A DNA stretch of 64,000 nucleotides from Teichococcus rhizosphaerae (lineage in GTDB: Bacteria > Pseudomonadota > Alphaproteobacteria > Acetobacterales > Acetobacteraceae). The notes beneath the pieces were generated by a model that saw only the letters and a program-made list of their open reading frames with translations, was not told the origin of the DNA and did not search any database. Position numbers and translations under genes: made by a program. Position 1 is the stretch's first letter. Every line of letters starts with the position of its first letter. The stretch is from positions 124,001 to 188,000 of the forward strand of contig NZ_PDNU01000001.1 in NCBI RefSeq assembly GCF_002631185.1, written 5' to 3'. This document shows positions 6,453 through 14,444 of this stretch, one piece after another.

Positions 6453-8259
6453 CTCGGATGATGCCGAGAACCGCCTGCCCGTAGCGCTCCAGCTTGGTGG
6501 CGCCGACGCCGGGGATGGTGCCCAGCGCCGCCAGGCTGTCCGGCCGGCCGGCGGCGATCTCGGCCAGCGTCCGGTCCTGGAAGATGACATAGGCCGGCAC
6601 GCCCTGGGCGAGGGCGGTGCGCCGCCGCCAGTCGCGCAGCGCCGCGAAGCAGGGGTCGCCCGGGCTGGCGAGCGCGGCCGCGTCGGCCGCCCGCGCGCGG
6701 GTCATGGGGCGGCTGGCGGGCGTCACCAGCTCCTCGCGGAACATCACCGGCCGCTCGCCCTTCAGGATCGGGCGGGCGGCGTCGGTCGGCACCAGCTCGC
6801 CATGGTTCTCCACCGCGACATCGAGCGCGCCCTGCGCCACGAGCTGGCGGGCGATGCCCTTCCAGGCCGTCTCGGTCAGGTCCCGCCCCACGCCGAAGGT
6901 GGGAAGCTGGTCATGGCCGAACTGCGCCACCTTGGCCGTGGTCTTGCCGTGCAGCACATCGACCAGATGACCGACGCCAAAGCGGCGCCCCGTGCGCAGC
7001 ACCGCCGAGAGCAGCTTCTGGGCGGCCACCGTCCCGTCGAACAGGCGCGGCGGGCTCAGGCAGATGTCGCACTGGCCGCAGGGTTCGGGCGCGTCCTCGC
7101 CGAAGCAGCGGAGGAGGAGCTGACGCCGGCAGGTGGCGGCCTCGGCGATCGCCACCATGGCGTCCAGCCGCTGCCGCTCGACGCGCTTCTGGTCGTCGCC
7201 CGCGCCGCTCTCGCCGATGCGGTGGCGGGCCAGCGCGATGTCGCCCGCGCCATAGAGCAGCAGCGCCTGGGCCGGCAGCCCGTCGCGCCCGGCGCGGCCG
7301 ATCTCCTGGTACCAGCTCTCGGGGCTGCGCGGCAGGTCGGTGTGCGCCACCCAGCGCACGTCCGGGCGGTCGATGCCCATGCCGAAGGCGATGGTGGCGG
7401 CCATCACCACCGCGTCTCCCCGCGCGAAGCGGCGATGCGCCTCGCGCTTCTGCACGGGGTCGAGCCCGGCGTGGAACACCAGGGAGTCATGGCCGTCGGC
7501 GCGCAGCCAGTCGGCGGTCTGCTCGGCCTTGCGGCGGCTGCCGCAATAGATGAGGCCGGCGCCGGTGCCGTCGCCCGCGCGGCGGATGAAGGCGCGGAGC
7601 TGCGCGCGCTCCTGCTCGCGCGGCTGGGCGGAGATGAAGATGTTCGGCCGGTCGAAGCTGGCGCGGAAGAGGGGGCTGTCCTCCAGCCGGAGCTGGCGCT
7701 GGATGTCCTGCACCGTGCGCGGGTCGGCGGTCGCGGTCAGCGCCAGGCGCGGCACGCCGGGGAAGCGCTCGGCGAGCACCGTCAGGCCCCGGTATTCGGG
7801 GCGGAAGTGGTGGCCCCACTGGCTGACGCAATGCGCCTCGTCGATGGCGAAGAGGGCGATGCGCATCTCGTCGAGCCGCGCCAGCGTCTCCTCGTTCACC
7901 AGCCGCTCCGGCGAAACGTAGAGCAGCTTCAGCGAGCCCTCGTTCAGGGCGCGCCGCACGGCGCGCGCCTCGTCGGGGTCGAGGTCGGAATGGAGGGCGG
8001 CGGCGGGCACGTCCTGCTGCCGCAGCGCCGCCACCTGGTCCTCCATCAGCGCGATGAGCGGCGAGACGACGACGCCAAGCCCCGGCCGGCACAGCGCCGG
8101 CACCTGGAAGCACAGGCTCTTGCCGCCGCCCGTCGGCATCAGCACCAGGCCGGAGCCGCCCGCCACGGCGTGGCGGACCACCTCCTCCTGCATGCCGCGG
8201 AAGCCGGTGTGGCCAAAGACCCGGTGCAGGACCTCCAGCGGCTCTTGCGTTTCCCGCAT
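6442..8259 (-). CDS. recQ: ATP-dependent DNA helicase RecQ
   Basis: A 605-residue 3'-5' helicase. Walker A is MPTGGGKSLC (residues about 41-50), Walker B is FAIDEAHCVSQWGH, and motif VI is YQEIGRAGRDG. The RecQ-specific zinc cysteines appear in CRRQLLLRCFGEDAPEPCGQC. The C-terminal region contains an HRDC domain (FAALRDWRRRTALAQGVPAY onward). RecQ acts in recombination and fork repair. The start is the ATG at 8257-8259 (MRETQEPLEV); upstream sequence in the same frame belongs to other genes. The lipoprotein gene ends 11 bases upstream, so the two may be co-transcribed. Confidence 0.95.
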   Translation of the reverse strand: MRETQEPLEVLHRVFGHTGFRGMQEEVVRHAVAGGSGLVLMPTGGGKSLCFQVPALCRPGLGVVVSPLIALMEDQVAALRQQDVPAAALHSDLDPDEARAVRRALNEGSLKLLYVSPERLVNEETLARLDEMRIALFAIDEAHCVSQWGHHFRPEYRGLTVLAERFPGVPRLALTATADPRTVQDIQRQLRLEDSPLFRASFDRPNIFISAQPREQERAQLRAFIRRAGDGTGAGLIYCGSRRKAEQTADWLRADGHDSLVFHAGLDPVQKREAHRRFARGDAVVMAATIAFGMGIDRPDVRWVAHTDLPRSPESWYQEIGRAGRDGLPAQALLLYGAGDIALARHRIGESGAGDDQKRVERQRLDAMVAIAEAATCRRQLLLRCFGEDAPEPCGQCDICLSPPRLFDGTVAAQKLLSAVLRTGRRFGVGHLVDVLHGKTTAKVAQFGHDQLPTFGVGRDLTETAWKGIARQLVAQGALDVAVENHGELVPTDAARPILKGERPVMFREELVTPASRPMTRARAADAAALASPGDPCFAALRDWRRRTALAQGVPAYVIFQDRTLAEIAAGRPDSLAALGTIPGVGATKLERYGQAVLGIIRDCD

Positions 8260-8270
8260 GAGGTCTCCGT

Positions 8271-8681
8271 TCAGCGCGCCGCCGCCTGCCCGCCCAGCAC
8301 GATCTCCACCCGGCGGCTTTCCAGCGGCATCATCTCGAAGGGCACCGGGCCGCGCGGCGAGACGCTGATGCGCCCGGCCGGCACGCCCCGCTCGCGCAGC
8401 GCGGCGGCAACCTGCTCCGCCCGCGCGGCGGAGATGGCGCGGTTGTAGGCGCGGCCGCCATCGGGATCGGCGAAGCCCATCACCCGCACCGGCAGGCTGG
8501 CATCCTCCAGCGCCAGGCGGGCGGCATCGGCCACCACGGCCCGCGCGGCCTCGTCCAGCGCCGCGCTGTCCTCGGTGAAGAACACGACATGCACAGGCAC
8601 CTGCGGGGCCTCGCCGCCGGGCGTGGCGCAGCCCGCCAGCAGGGGCAGGGCGAGGAGGCCAAGAAGGAAGTGACGGCGCAT
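8271..8681 (-). CDS. OmpA-like peptidoglycan-associated lipoprotein
   Basis: A 136-residue exported protein with a lipoprotein signal (MRRHFLLGLLALPLLAGCA; lipobox LAGC, Cys about 18). It is followed by a compact OmpA-like domain: FFTEDSAALDEAA, the helix-strand segment PVRVMGFADPDGG, then NRAISAARAEQVAAAL. OmpA-like domains bind diaminopimelate of peptidoglycan. The conserved Asp and Arg positions look present (GFADPD, RAEQV) but the domain is short and ends at VEIVLGG. It likely sits in the outer membrane facing the periplasm. Upstream is a 200-base divergent region shared with the Gfo/Idh/MocA gene. Confidence 0.8.
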   Translation of the reverse strand: MRRHFLLGLLALPLLAGCATPGGEAPQVPVHVVFFTEDSAALDEAARAVVADAARLALEDASLPVRVMGFADPDGGRAYNRAISAARAEQVAAALRERGVPAGRISVSPRGPVPFEMMPLESRRVEIVLGGQAAAR

Positions 8682-8881
8682 GCGCGCGTTCTCCGATGGG
8701 AGCCGGTGGGGGGGTGCCGCAGGGGGTGCAGCGGGGGAGTGGCGCAGAGATGCGCGGCGGGCCGCGCGACGTCAACCAAGCCGCCCTGAAAACAATGCAG
8801 TTCCGGTGCGCCAGGAAAAGGCTGGCACCGGCCGCGGCCAAGCACTAGGTTCCGCGCCTTTCTTGGAAGGGGAAAAGCGCT

Positions 8882-9850
8882 ATGGCGTTGCTGTCGCTCG
8901 GCATCGTGGGCTTCGGGGTCATGGGGGAGCGGCTGGTGCGCATGGCCTTCCCGCATCCGGAGATGCGCCTGGCCGGCGTGTGGGACCCCTCGCCCGAGGC
9001 GGTGGCACGGCTGTCCGCCGCGGCCCCCGGCGTGCCCATGCTGCCCGGCGCCGAGGCGGTGATCGCCGCCTGCGACGTGCTCTATGTGGCGGCGCCCCCG
9101 GCCGCGCACATCCCCCTCGCGCGCGCGGCGCTCGCGGCCGGGCGTGCCGTGCTGCTGGAGAAGCCCCTGGCCACCGGGTTGGCGGAGGCGGAAGCCTTCG
9201 TCGCCGAGGCGGAAGCGGCGGGCGCGCGGGCGGCGGTGAACTTCCCCATGGCTTCCTCCCCGGCGGTGGCGCAGCTCGATCGCTGGCGTCAGGAAGGAAC
9301 GGTGGGGGCCCCGCGCCGGCTCGAGATCGCCACCGATTTCGGCCGCTGGCCACGCGGCTGGCAGAACGATGCGGCGGGCTGGCTGGCGCGCCGCGCCGAG
9401 GGCGGCTTCACCCGCGAGGTGGTGTCGCACTTCCTGTTCCTGACGCGCCGCCAGCTTGGCCCGCTGGCGCTGCAATCGGCGCGCGTGACCTATCCGGCCG
9501 GCGATGGCGCCGAAACGGCGATCGAGGCCGAGCTGACCGCCGGCGGCGTGCCGGTGTCGCTGCGCGGCAGCGTCGGCCGCATTGCCGAGGACGAGGCGAA
9601 CAGCTGGACGCTGACGGGTGAGGCCGGAGCGATTCGCTTGCGCAACTGGTCGCTCGCGGAACAGTTAGAGAAGGACGGGGAGTGGCGGCAGGCAGCCGGG
9701 GCCCTTTCCAACGACGCGATGCGCCCCATGGTGCTGCGCGGGCAGTTGGAGAAGCTCGCTGCGCTGGCGCGTGGCGGCCAGCACAGCCTCGCGACCCTGC
9801 GCGAGGCGCTCGAGGTGCAGCAGGTCGTCGAAGCCGTGCTTCGAGGCTGA
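8882..9850 (+). CDS. Gfo/Idh/MocA family oxidoreductase
   Basis: A 322-residue NAD(P)-dependent oxidoreductase. The N-terminal Rossmann motif is LGIVGFGVMGERLVRMA, followed by LYVAAPPAAHIPLARAAL and the family hallmark LLEKPLATGLAEAEAFV with the catalytic EKP lysine (about residue 96). The C-terminal half is the mixed sheet domain. Substrates in this family are sugars, inositols or their derivatives and cannot be deduced here. The gene stands alone between a divergent lipoprotein gene and a long non-coding stretch. Confidence 0.8.
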   Translation: MALLSLGIVGFGVMGERLVRMAFPHPEMRLAGVWDPSPEAVARLSAAAPGVPMLPGAEAVIAACDVLYVAAPPAAHIPLARAALAAGRAVLLEKPLATGLAEAEAFVAEAEAAGARAAVNFPMASSPAVAQLDRWRQEGTVGAPRRLEIATDFGRWPRGWQNDAAGWLARRAEGGFTREVVSHFLFLTRRQLGPLALQSARVTYPAGDGAETAIEAELTAGGVPVSLRGSVGRIAEDEANSWTLTGEAGAIRLRNWSLAEQLEKDGEWRQAAGALSNDAMRPMVLRGQLEKLAALARGGQHSLATLREALEVQQVVEAVLRG

Positions 9851-9901
9851 CCAATCCCTTCGCGCCAGGAAAATTACCTGCCGGAAAATTGTTTCGGTTA
9901 A

Positions 9902-9929
9902 TTGACAATCACGCAAAGGTTGTTATAGC
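9902..9929 (+). promoter_or_regulatory. Sigma-70-like promoter
   Basis: A perfect TTGACA (9902-9907) is followed after 16 bases by TATAGC (9924-9929), in a locally AT-rich segment that is rare in this genome. Predicted transcription start is near 9936, about 100 bases before the orphan ORF and 520 bases before the MarR regulator. No other gene start lies close by. Confidence 0.6.
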
Positions 9930-9970
9930 AGAATCAATACGCGTGGAACGAGCCTGATGGCTTCAATCCT

Positions 9971-10004
9971 GCCTGCCAGGGCTGCCGGTCTCGGCAGGGC
10001 AGGC
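9971..10004 (+). other. Stable stem-loop in the leader of the orphan transcript
   Basis: GCCTGCC (9971-9977) pairs with GGCAGGC (9998-10004), and inside it CTGCCG (9982-9987) pairs with CGGCAG (9992-9997) around a four-base loop; a four-base bulge separates the two helices. It would lie about 35 bases from the predicted transcript start. There is no U-run, so it is not an intrinsic terminator. It may be a structured leader or part of a small RNA. Confidence 0.45.
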
Positions 10005-10038
10005 TTCGGAAGTTGCTGGTGCTCACGGAGGGAAAGAG

Positions 10039-10338
10039 GTGCGGCGGTGTTCTCGACCTGCCGATCCATCGGAGGATGTGGCCAATGATACAAGCTGGTT
10101 ACTGTTCGTGGCTCGACAGGACGCAAAACCGTTGCGAAGCAGGAGAAGCAACGCGGCGTTGCCGCGCTACCTGGTTCCCGCTCCCGCCGTCTGGATGAGC
10201 CGGGACACCGAAGGAAACAGGAAGTTCGGGAGCTTCAAAGGAAGCATCGCAGACACCGCATCCCTGCGCCCGCAACTCAACTGTGGCACTAAAATAAGTA
10301 GATTCGTATCGAAACTATCAACGTCTCGCATCAATTAG
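10039..10338 (+). CDS. Candidate orphan small protein (99 aa), uncertain
   Basis: A GTG at 10039 is preceded at six bases by a near-perfect Shine-Dalgarno GGAGGG (10027-10032) and opens a 99-codon frame ending in TAG. The product begins MRRCSRPADPSEDVANDTSW and contains WLLFVARQDAKPLRSRR; it is basic, with no membrane segment or motif I recognise. Against it being a gene: third positions are far less G/C-rich than in neighbouring genes, and no family resemblance is apparent. In its favour: a good promoter upstream, an excellent ribosome site and an otherwise empty 600-base gap. It could be a recently acquired or young gene, or a chance frame over a small RNA. Confidence 0.3.
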   Translation: MRRCSRPADPSEDVANDTSWLLFVARQDAKPLRSRRSNAALPRYLVPAPAVWMSRDTEGNRKFGSFKGSIADTASLRPQLNCGTKISRFVSKLSTSRIN

Positions 10339-10456
10339 ACCGCCGGAAGTTTTTTGCTTTCTGAGCCCTCGGCCTTCAGTGGCCGAGATCGTTCTCAATC
10401 GCTACGTCAGGCCCATCGGCCAGACGGGCAAAGCCTGTCGAGGGATTCAACCCGCA

Positions 10457-10858
10457 ATGCCTGTTCACAACGCTCCGGATCAATTGATCGGTATTCTTCG
10501 CGATACCGTTGTCGCTTTGGTGCGGCGCGATGGGCACGATCTTTCCGCACGCCAGCTCGGCGTGTTCCTCACCGTCTACATGGCCGAGGGTCCGCACACC
10601 GTCCGCGGCCTGGCCGCGACGCTCAACGTCTCCAAGCCCGCCATCACCCGCGCGCTGGACCGCCTGGGAGAGCTGGACCTGGCGCGCCGCAAGACCGATC
10701 CGCAGGACCGCCGCAGCGTGCTGGTGCAGCGCACCGTGAAGGGCGCCGCCTTCCTGCGCGAGATCCGCGGCATCATGGTGGAGGCGGACAGCGTGGCGCA
10801 CGCCGTGGCGCCCTCCGAGCCGGCCAACAGCGAAAGCGCCGCCCGCCGCGCCGGCTGA
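10457..10858 (+). CDS. MarR-like winged-helix transcriptional regulator
   Basis: A 133-residue protein: an N-terminal helix (DQLIGILRDTVVAL), then the winged HTH with SARQLGVFLTVYM, VRGLAATLNVSKPAITRALDRL (recognition helix at about residues 57-75) and the wing DPQDRRSVLVQRTVKG with the DxRS motif characteristic of MarR proteins. The C-terminal dimerisation helix is short compared with classical MarR (about 140-150 residues). The ATG at 10457 gives the standard N-terminus. It is followed by a molybdenum hydroxylase gene 193 bases downstream, but a regulatory link is only suggested by position. Confidence 0.75.
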   Translation: MPVHNAPDQLIGILRDTVVALVRRDGHDLSARQLGVFLTVYMAEGPHTVRGLAATLNVSKPAITRALDRLGELDLARRKTDPQDRRSVLVQRTVKGAAFLREIRGIMVEADSVAHAVAPSEPANSESAARRAG

Positions 10859-11051
10859 GCGCGGCCCCGCCGGCCAGACCTGCCCTTGCCGGCCCTGTTT
10901 TCGCACCGCGATCCTTTCCGCTCCCCCGCCATGCCGGCGGCGGGAGCGGCCCGTGCTTGCGGCGGAAGCAGGAGGGAGGGGGGGGGTCGCGCGGGGCGCG
11001 GGATGCCTCTAGGCTGGATGCGCTGTCATCCGCTGCCACGGAGCCTCCCGC

Positions 11052-13406
11052 ATGCCGGATTCCCTGAACCTCGATCCCAGCCGCCTGAAGTTCGGCATCG
11101 GCCAGCCCGTGCCGCGCAACGAGGACCCGATCCTGCTGCGGGGCCAGGGCCGCTACACGGACGACCTGCAACTGCCCGGCCAGCTCTGGTGCGTGATGGT
11201 GCGCAGCCCCTACGCCCATGGCACGCTGCGCGGCATCGACACCAGCGCGGCGAAGGCGGTGCCCGGCGTGGTGGCGGTGTTCACGGGCGAGGACCTGCGG
11301 GCGGCGGGCTATGGCACGCTCCGCTGCACCATCTCCCTTCCGGGCCTGACCAACATCGAGCGCCCCGCGCTGGCGACCGACAAGGTGCGCTTCGTCGGCG
11401 ATCCGATCGCCTTTGTTGTCGCCGAGACCAGGGAGGCCGCGAAGGACGGCGCCGAGGCCGTGCTGCCCGACATCGACCCGCTGCCCGCCGTGACGGAGGC
11501 TTCCGCCGCCGCCGCGCCCGGTGCGCCGCTGCTCTACGACCATGTGCCCGGCAACCAGGTGCTCGACTTCCACTATGGCGACGCCGCCAGGGTGGCGGAG
11601 GCCTTCGCCGGTGCCGCCCATGTCACGCGGCTTTCTCTGCGCAACAACCGTGTCGTCGTCTGCGCCATGGAGCCGCGCTCGGCGATCGGCGTGTATGACG
11701 CGGCGGAGGACCGCTACACGCTGCATGTCGGTAGCCAGGGCGTGTTCGGCCTGCGCAACCAGATGGCGGGCGACCTGCTGAAGGTGCCGGTGGAGAAGCT
11801 GCGCATCCTCACCGGTCATGTCGGCGGCAGCTTCGGCATGAAGGCCTCGGCCTATCCGGAATATCTCTGCCTGCTGCACGCCGCGAAGGGGCTGGGCCGC
11901 CCGGTGAAGTGGACGGATGAGCGCACCGGCTCCTTCCTGTCCGACCAGCACGGCCGCGACCACGAGGTGGAGGCGGAGCTGGCGCTGGATGCCGAGGGGA
12001 AGTTCCTCGCCGTGCGGCTCACCAGCTTCGCCAACATGGGCGGCTATCTCGCCACCGTCGGGCCGCTGATGGGCACGCTGAACTTCACCAAGAACATCCA
12101 GAGCAACTACGCGACGCCGCTGATCGAGGTGTCCACGCGCTGCCTGGTGACCAACACCACGCCGGTCTCCGCCTATCGCGGCGCCGGGCGGCCCGAGGGC
12201 AACTACTTCATGGAGCGGCTGATCGAGACGGCCGCCGCCGAGATGGGCCTCGACCCGGTCGAGATGCGCCGGCGCAACCACATCCGCCCCGAGCAGATGC
12301 CCTACGCCACCGCCTCCGGCTCCAGCTACGATGGCGGCGAGTTCTCTGCCGTGCTGGAGGAGGCGATGCGCGCCGCCGACTGGGACCGCTATGCCGCGCG
12401 CAAGGCGGACAGCGCCGCGCGGGGGATGCTGCGCGGCCGCGGCATCGGCAACTTCCTGGAATGCACCGCGCCGCCCGCCAAGGAGATGGGCGGGCTGCGC
12501 TTCGGCGAGGATGGCAGCGTCACCATCGTCACCGGCACGCTGGACTACGGGCAGGGGCACTGGACGCCCTTCGCCCAGGTGCTGCACCAGACGCTGGGCA
12601 TCCCCTTCGAGCGCATCCGGCTGGTGCAGGGCGATTCCGACCAGCTCATCGCCGGCGGCGGCACGGGCGGCTCGAAGTCGCTGATGGCCTCGGGCGCCGC
12701 CATCATCGAGGCGTCCGCGCTGGTGGTGGAGAAGGCGCGCGCGGCGGCCGCGCATGTGCTGGAAGCCGCGGTGGCCGATATCGACTTCGAGCCGCACGCC
12801 GAGGGTGGCGCGCGCCTCGTCATCGCCGGCACGGACCGCGGCATCGGCCTGCTGGAGCTGGCGCGGCGCCTGCGCGCCGAGACGCACCTGCCGGAAGGCG
12901 TGCCGGACACGCTGGATGTCTCGCACATCTTCGACCAGGCGCCGATGGCCTTCCCCAATGGCTGCCACATCGCCGAGGTGGAGATCGACCCCGAGACGGG
13001 CGTCACCCGCATCGACCGCTACGTCACGGTGAACGATTTCGGCGTCATCGTGAATCCGCTGCTGGTGCAGGGGCAGGCGCATGGCGGCATCGTGCAGGGC
13101 ATCGGCCAGGCGCTGATGGAGCGCACCGCCTACAGCGAGGACGGCCAGCTCCTGTCCGGCTCCTATTCGGACTACGCCCTGCCGCGCGCGGTGGACGTGC
13201 CGAGCTTCGAGTTCATCAGCCACGCCGTGCCGGCGAAAACCAATCCGCTTGGCGCCAAGGGCTGCGGCGAGGCGGGCTGCGCCGGCTCCCTGCCCGCGGT
13301 GATGAACGCCGTGGTGGATGCGCTGAAGGAGCGCGGTGTCACCCATATCGACATGCCGGCCACGCCGGAGGTCGTCTGGCGCGCGCTGCACGGGCGCGCG
13401 GCCTGA
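11052..13406 (+). CDS. Xanthine dehydrogenase/aldehyde oxidase-family molybdenum-binding subunit (form II CoxL-like)
   Basis: A 784-residue large subunit of the molybdenum hydroxylase family. The N-terminal region contains RNEDPILLRGQGRYTDDL. The molybdopterin region includes GGSFGMKASAYPEYL, and the active-site loop reads AYRGAGR (residues 374-380), the form II signature rather than the AYxCSFR loop of true CO dehydrogenases. The catalytic Glu is in GCGEAGCAG (Glu740). It likely hydroxylates an aldehyde or N-heterocycle, not CO. The FAD (CoxM) and 2Fe-2S (CoxS) subunit genes are not adjacent, which is unusual. A GlcG-like gene follows after 43 bases, probably in the same operon. Confidence 0.85.
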   Translation: MPDSLNLDPSRLKFGIGQPVPRNEDPILLRGQGRYTDDLQLPGQLWCVMVRSPYAHGTLRGIDTSAAKAVPGVVAVFTGEDLRAAGYGTLRCTISLPGLTNIERPALATDKVRFVGDPIAFVVAETREAAKDGAEAVLPDIDPLPAVTEASAAAAPGAPLLYDHVPGNQVLDFHYGDAARVAEAFAGAAHVTRLSLRNNRVVVCAMEPRSAIGVYDAAEDRYTLHVGSQGVFGLRNQMAGDLLKVPVEKLRILTGHVGGSFGMKASAYPEYLCLLHAAKGLGRPVKWTDERTGSFLSDQHGRDHEVEAELALDAEGKFLAVRLTSFANMGGYLATVGPLMGTLNFTKNIQSNYATPLIEVSTRCLVTNTTPVSAYRGAGRPEGNYFMERLIETAAAEMGLDPVEMRRRNHIRPEQMPYATASGSSYDGGEFSAVLEEAMRAADWDRYAARKADSAARGMLRGRGIGNFLECTAPPAKEMGGLRFGEDGSVTIVTGTLDYGQGHWTPFAQVLHQTLGIPFERIRLVQGDSDQLIAGGGTGGSKSLMASGAAIIEASALVVEKARAAAAHVLEAAVADIDFEPHAEGGARLVIAGTDRGIGLLELARRLRAETHLPEGVPDTLDVSHIFDQAPMAFPNGCHIAEVEIDPETGVTRIDRYVTVNDFGVIVNPLLVQGQAHGGIVQGIGQALMERTAYSEDGQLLSGSYSDYALPRAVDVPSFEFISHAVPAKTNPLGAKGCGEAGCAGSLPAVMNAVVDALKERGVTHIDMPATPEVVWRALHGRAA

Positions 13407-13449
13407 GCCGCCCCGCCCGATCCTTTCTGTCTGTCACACGGGAGAAGAC

Positions 13450-13914
13450 ATGCCCAACCCCCCCATCGGCTTCGCCCCCGGCATCAGCCTTTCCGTCGCT
13501 TCCCGCATCGCCGAGGCGGCGCTGGCCAAGGGGCGGGAGCTGAACCTCGCGCCGCTCACCGTGGTGGTGCTGGACCAGGCGGCGCAGCCGAAGCTGCTGC
13601 TGCGCGAGGATGGCGCCAGCCTGCTGCGGCCCGAGATCGCCACGGGCAAGGCCTTCGGCGCCATGGCGCTGGGCTTTGGCGGGCGGGAGCTGGCGCGCCG
13701 CTCGGCCAAGATGCCCGGCTTCATGAACGCCTTCTCCGACCTGTGCGGCGGCCGTGCCGTGCCGGTGCCGGGCGGCGTGCTGGTGCGCGACGCGCAGGGC
13801 ACCGTGCTGGGCGCGGTCGGCATCTCGGGCGATGCCTCGGACAAGGACGAGGTCTGCGCGGTGGCCGGCATCGAGGCGGTGGGGCTGGTCGCGGACACCG
13901 GCGACCCGGAGTGA
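13450..13914 (+). CDS. GlcG/HbpS (DUF336) family protein
   Basis: A 154-residue cytoplasmic protein of the GlcG/HbpS fold: ISLSVASRIAEAALAKGRE, VVVLDQAAQPKLLLREDGAS, GKAFGAMALGFGGREL and the conserved C-terminal GAVGISGDASDKDEVCAVAGI. Some relatives bind haem or act in glycolate or cobalamin-related operons; the biochemical role is not settled. The start is an ATG at 13450 with GGAGAAG immediately upstream. The gene is coupled to the upstream CoxL-like gene. DUF336 genes next to molybdenum hydroxylases are a recurring pattern, so an accessory role is plausible. Confidence 0.8.
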   Translation: MPNPPIGFAPGISLSVASRIAEAALAKGRELNLAPLTVVVLDQAAQPKLLLREDGASLLRPEIATGKAFGAMALGFGGRELARRSAKMPGFMNAFSDLCGGRAVPVPGGVLVRDAQGTVLGAVGISGDASDKDEVCAVAGIEAVGLVADTGDPE

Positions 13915-13979
13915 CCGGCAGCCCCGCCGCGCCACGGGATTGAGGCCGGGGGAAAAGCCTTCTCCTGGCCTCCGCCTCG

Positions 13980-14010
13980 ACCCGCCCGCGCGCCTTTCCG
14001 GCGGGCGGGT
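13980..14010. terminator. GC-rich hairpin between convergent genes
   Basis: ACCCGCCC (13980-13987) and GGGCGGGT (14003-14010) form an eight-pair stem with a 15-base loop, between the convergent GlcG-like and NIPSNAP genes. There is no clear U-run, so termination efficiency is uncertain. Confidence 0.4.
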
Positions 14011-14015
14011 GCCGC

Positions 14016-14351
14016 TCAGCCGCCAGCGCGGACGGGCTGGGGGAGGAAATCGACCGGGCGCATGAGCGAGTTGTTCTGGCTCACCAGATAGCCCGCCTCG
14101 GCGCTGCGGCGCAGGAACTCGATCCATTCCGGGTCCGCCTGCATGGCGGCGCGGCGGCGCTCGCGGTCGGCCGCATCCTCATAGGCCCACACATGGACAT
14201 AGCAGTTCACGTCGCCGGTCTCGGTGGTGAGGTAGGCCACCGGCATGCCGAGATGCCGGGTCTGCGCCGCCAGCCCGTATTCCTGGTACAGCGCCAGCTG
14301 CTTGCGGATGGTCCCGGGGCGGCAGATGTAAGTGCGGTGGTCCAGCAGCAT
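14016..14351 (-). CDS. NIPSNAP family protein
   Basis: A 111-residue protein with the dimeric ferredoxin-like alpha/beta-barrel pattern of NIPSNAP proteins: LDHRTYICRPGTIRKQLALY at the N-terminus, GDVNCYVHVWAYEDAADRERRR in the middle and DPEWIEFLRRS, with the expected NSLMRP segment near the end. The family is widespread in proteobacteria, often beside catabolic genes, and its function is unknown. It is encoded 93 bases downstream of an MFS transporter on the same strand and may share its transcript. Confidence 0.8.
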   Translation of the reverse strand: MLLDHRTYICRPGTIRKQLALYQEYGLAAQTRHLGMPVAYLTTETGDVNCYVHVWAYEDAADRERRRAAMQADPEWIEFLRRSAEAGYLVSQNNSLMRPVDFLPQPVRAGG

Positions 14352-14444
14352 GGCTCGTTTTCCTCCGTTGCCCGCCCAGCATGATCCGGGCGCCGGCCGC
14401 CGGCAAGCCGGGGGCCGGCGCCGATCGGGCCCCCTGCGCCGCGC

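Larger units (their letters stand above)
9851..10456. other. 606-base interval of lower GC between two genes
   Basis: This gap is visibly richer in A/T than its surroundings, especially 9885-9945 and 10275-10365. It holds a good promoter (9902-9929), a GC-rich stem-loop (9971-10004), an orphan ORF with a strong ribosome binding site (10039-10338), a small inverted repeat TTCG-TAT-CGAA (10303-10313), a T-run (10350-10355) and a seven-pair hairpin CTCGGCC/GGCCGAG (10368-10387) shortly before the MarR gene. No transposase remnant or tRNA is visible. Confidence 0.7.

Noticed and set aside
10284-10289. TGGCAC as a sigma-54 -24 element upstream of the MarR gene
   Set aside because: No TTGC-type -12 box follows at the required spacing.
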